NCBI GenBank assembly: GCA_016781115.1
Contig: JADDQX010000124.1
Location: 1 to 6,678 of the forward strand
Source: Actinomycetota bacterium
GTDB taxonomy: Bacteria; Actinomycetota; CADDZG01; WHSQ01
DNA length: 6,678 nt
Direction of reading: 5' to 3'
Under the pieces are notes generated by a model. That model searched no databases and had not been told where the DNA came from. It saw only the letters and a list, made by a program, of their open reading frames with translations. How positions within the stretch are numbered: position 1 is the stretch's first letter; the number at the start of each line of letters is the position of its first letter. Of the stretch, positions 6,178 to 6,678 are shown piece by piece. The translations under genes were made by a program, and so were the position numbers.

Positions 6178-6678
6178 GCGAGCTCTATCTCCGCGGCGAC
6201 CTCCTGGAGACCGCCGATGGATATGGCGATGAAGTCGTCCATCGGGATCCCGATGTTGTCTTCGACGTCTCTTATCTCCTCGCGCTCGACGCCGGGCGCG
6301 AACGATTTCTCCTTGAGCTTCTTCTTGACCGAAGACACCTTCATCCCCGCGGCCTTCTCCGGTCGCACCAGCGCGCTGGCCACGAGCAGACCTGCTACCG
6401 CGTCGGCGTGAACGATCGCCCGCGACATCAGGTCGGTCCGGAAGCGCTCATCCTTATGCGCCAGGATCGCGTTCACCACACCCTCGTCTGAATACCCCTC
6501 GTCGCGCAGCCATTCCACCGTTAGCTCCGTATGGCGATCGAAATCGTCGGCGGTCTTGTCGTAGTCGAGATCATGGAACAGCCCCGCGTAGCCCCAGCGC
6601 TCTTCGTCCTCGCCGAAGTGGCGCGCCAACGCGCGCATCACTCCCTCCACCGAGATCAGGTGCCGGTAAGTGATCTCC
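6174..6678 (-). CDS. HD-domain metal-dependent hydrolase, N-terminus cut by window edge
   Basis: About 167 residues are visible. The frame is open to the right edge, so the true start lies outside; a GTG at 6650 would remove a conserved HD-domain histidine and is not favoured. HD proteins are metal-dependent phosphohydrolases acting on nucleotides or related phosphate esters. Counting from the first full codon at 6677, ligand-type residues are H6 (in YRHLI), H35-D36 (LFHDLDY), H49, H74 (LAHKDE) and H90-x-D92 (HADA). The pattern of a histidine helix, GEDEERWG, LFHDLDY and a C-terminal KKKLKEKSFAPGVER block (about 118-132) matches a widespread, poorly characterised family of small HDIG-type proteins. 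The substrate is unknown. The TAG stop overlaps the dedA-family stop on the other strand. Confidence 0.85.
   Translation of the reverse strand, partial: EITYRHLISVEGVMRALARHFGEDEERWGYAGLFHDLDYDKTADDFDRHTELTVEWLRDEGYSDEGVVNAILAHKDERFRTDLMSRAIVHADAVAGLLVASALVRPEKAAGMKVSSVKKKLKEKSFAPGVEREEIRDVEDNIGIPMDDFIAISIGGLQEVAAEIELA

Overview
The window looks like a chromosomal core region of a GC-rich actinobacterium or close relative. The evidence is the GC-rich third codon positions, a topoisomerase I with no zinc-finger cysteines and a lysine-rich tail, a thymidylate kinase fused to a major facilitator (MFS) membrane domain, and the gene order topA–tmk–holB. From memory, this order and this fusion also occur in streptomycete-type genomes. 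I see no insertion sequence, tRNA, rRNA, phage gene or CRISPR array. The genus cannot be fixed from this window.

Layout. Most of the window (about 1-5376) is a leftward transcription unit: topA (2716-5376), then an MFS–thymidylate kinase fusion (640-2667), then holB for the DNA polymerase III delta' subunit (from 643, running off the left edge). The spacing is 48 nt between topA and the fusion, and a 4-nt stop/start overlap between the fusion and holB. Divergent from topA, across a 162-bp gap holding a candidate promoter for each side, is a DedA-family membrane protein (5539-6177, +). Converging on it, with the two stop codons overlapping, is the 3' part of an HD-domain hydrolase gene (6174-6678, minus), whose start lies beyond the right edge. 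There is no gene-free stretch over 300 bases.

How it fits together. TopA relaxes negative supercoils during replication and transcription. The kinase domain makes dTDP for dTTP synthesis. Delta' is part of the clamp loader. The left-hand unit is therefore a small replication-support operon, while the DedA and HD genes are housekeeping neighbours with no obvious tie to it.

The most unusual feature is the start of the MFS–kinase gene. The homologous reading frame has no ATG, GTG or TTG between the topA stop codon and a GTG that would delete the first membrane helix. A strong AGGAGG Shine-Dalgarno sits 6 nt before an in-frame ATC, and a perfect 10-bp inverted repeat follows 28 nt after that codon. 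Either this gene uses a rare non-canonical start, possibly with RNA-structure control, or the base call is wrong. I found no clearly new multi-gene system here.
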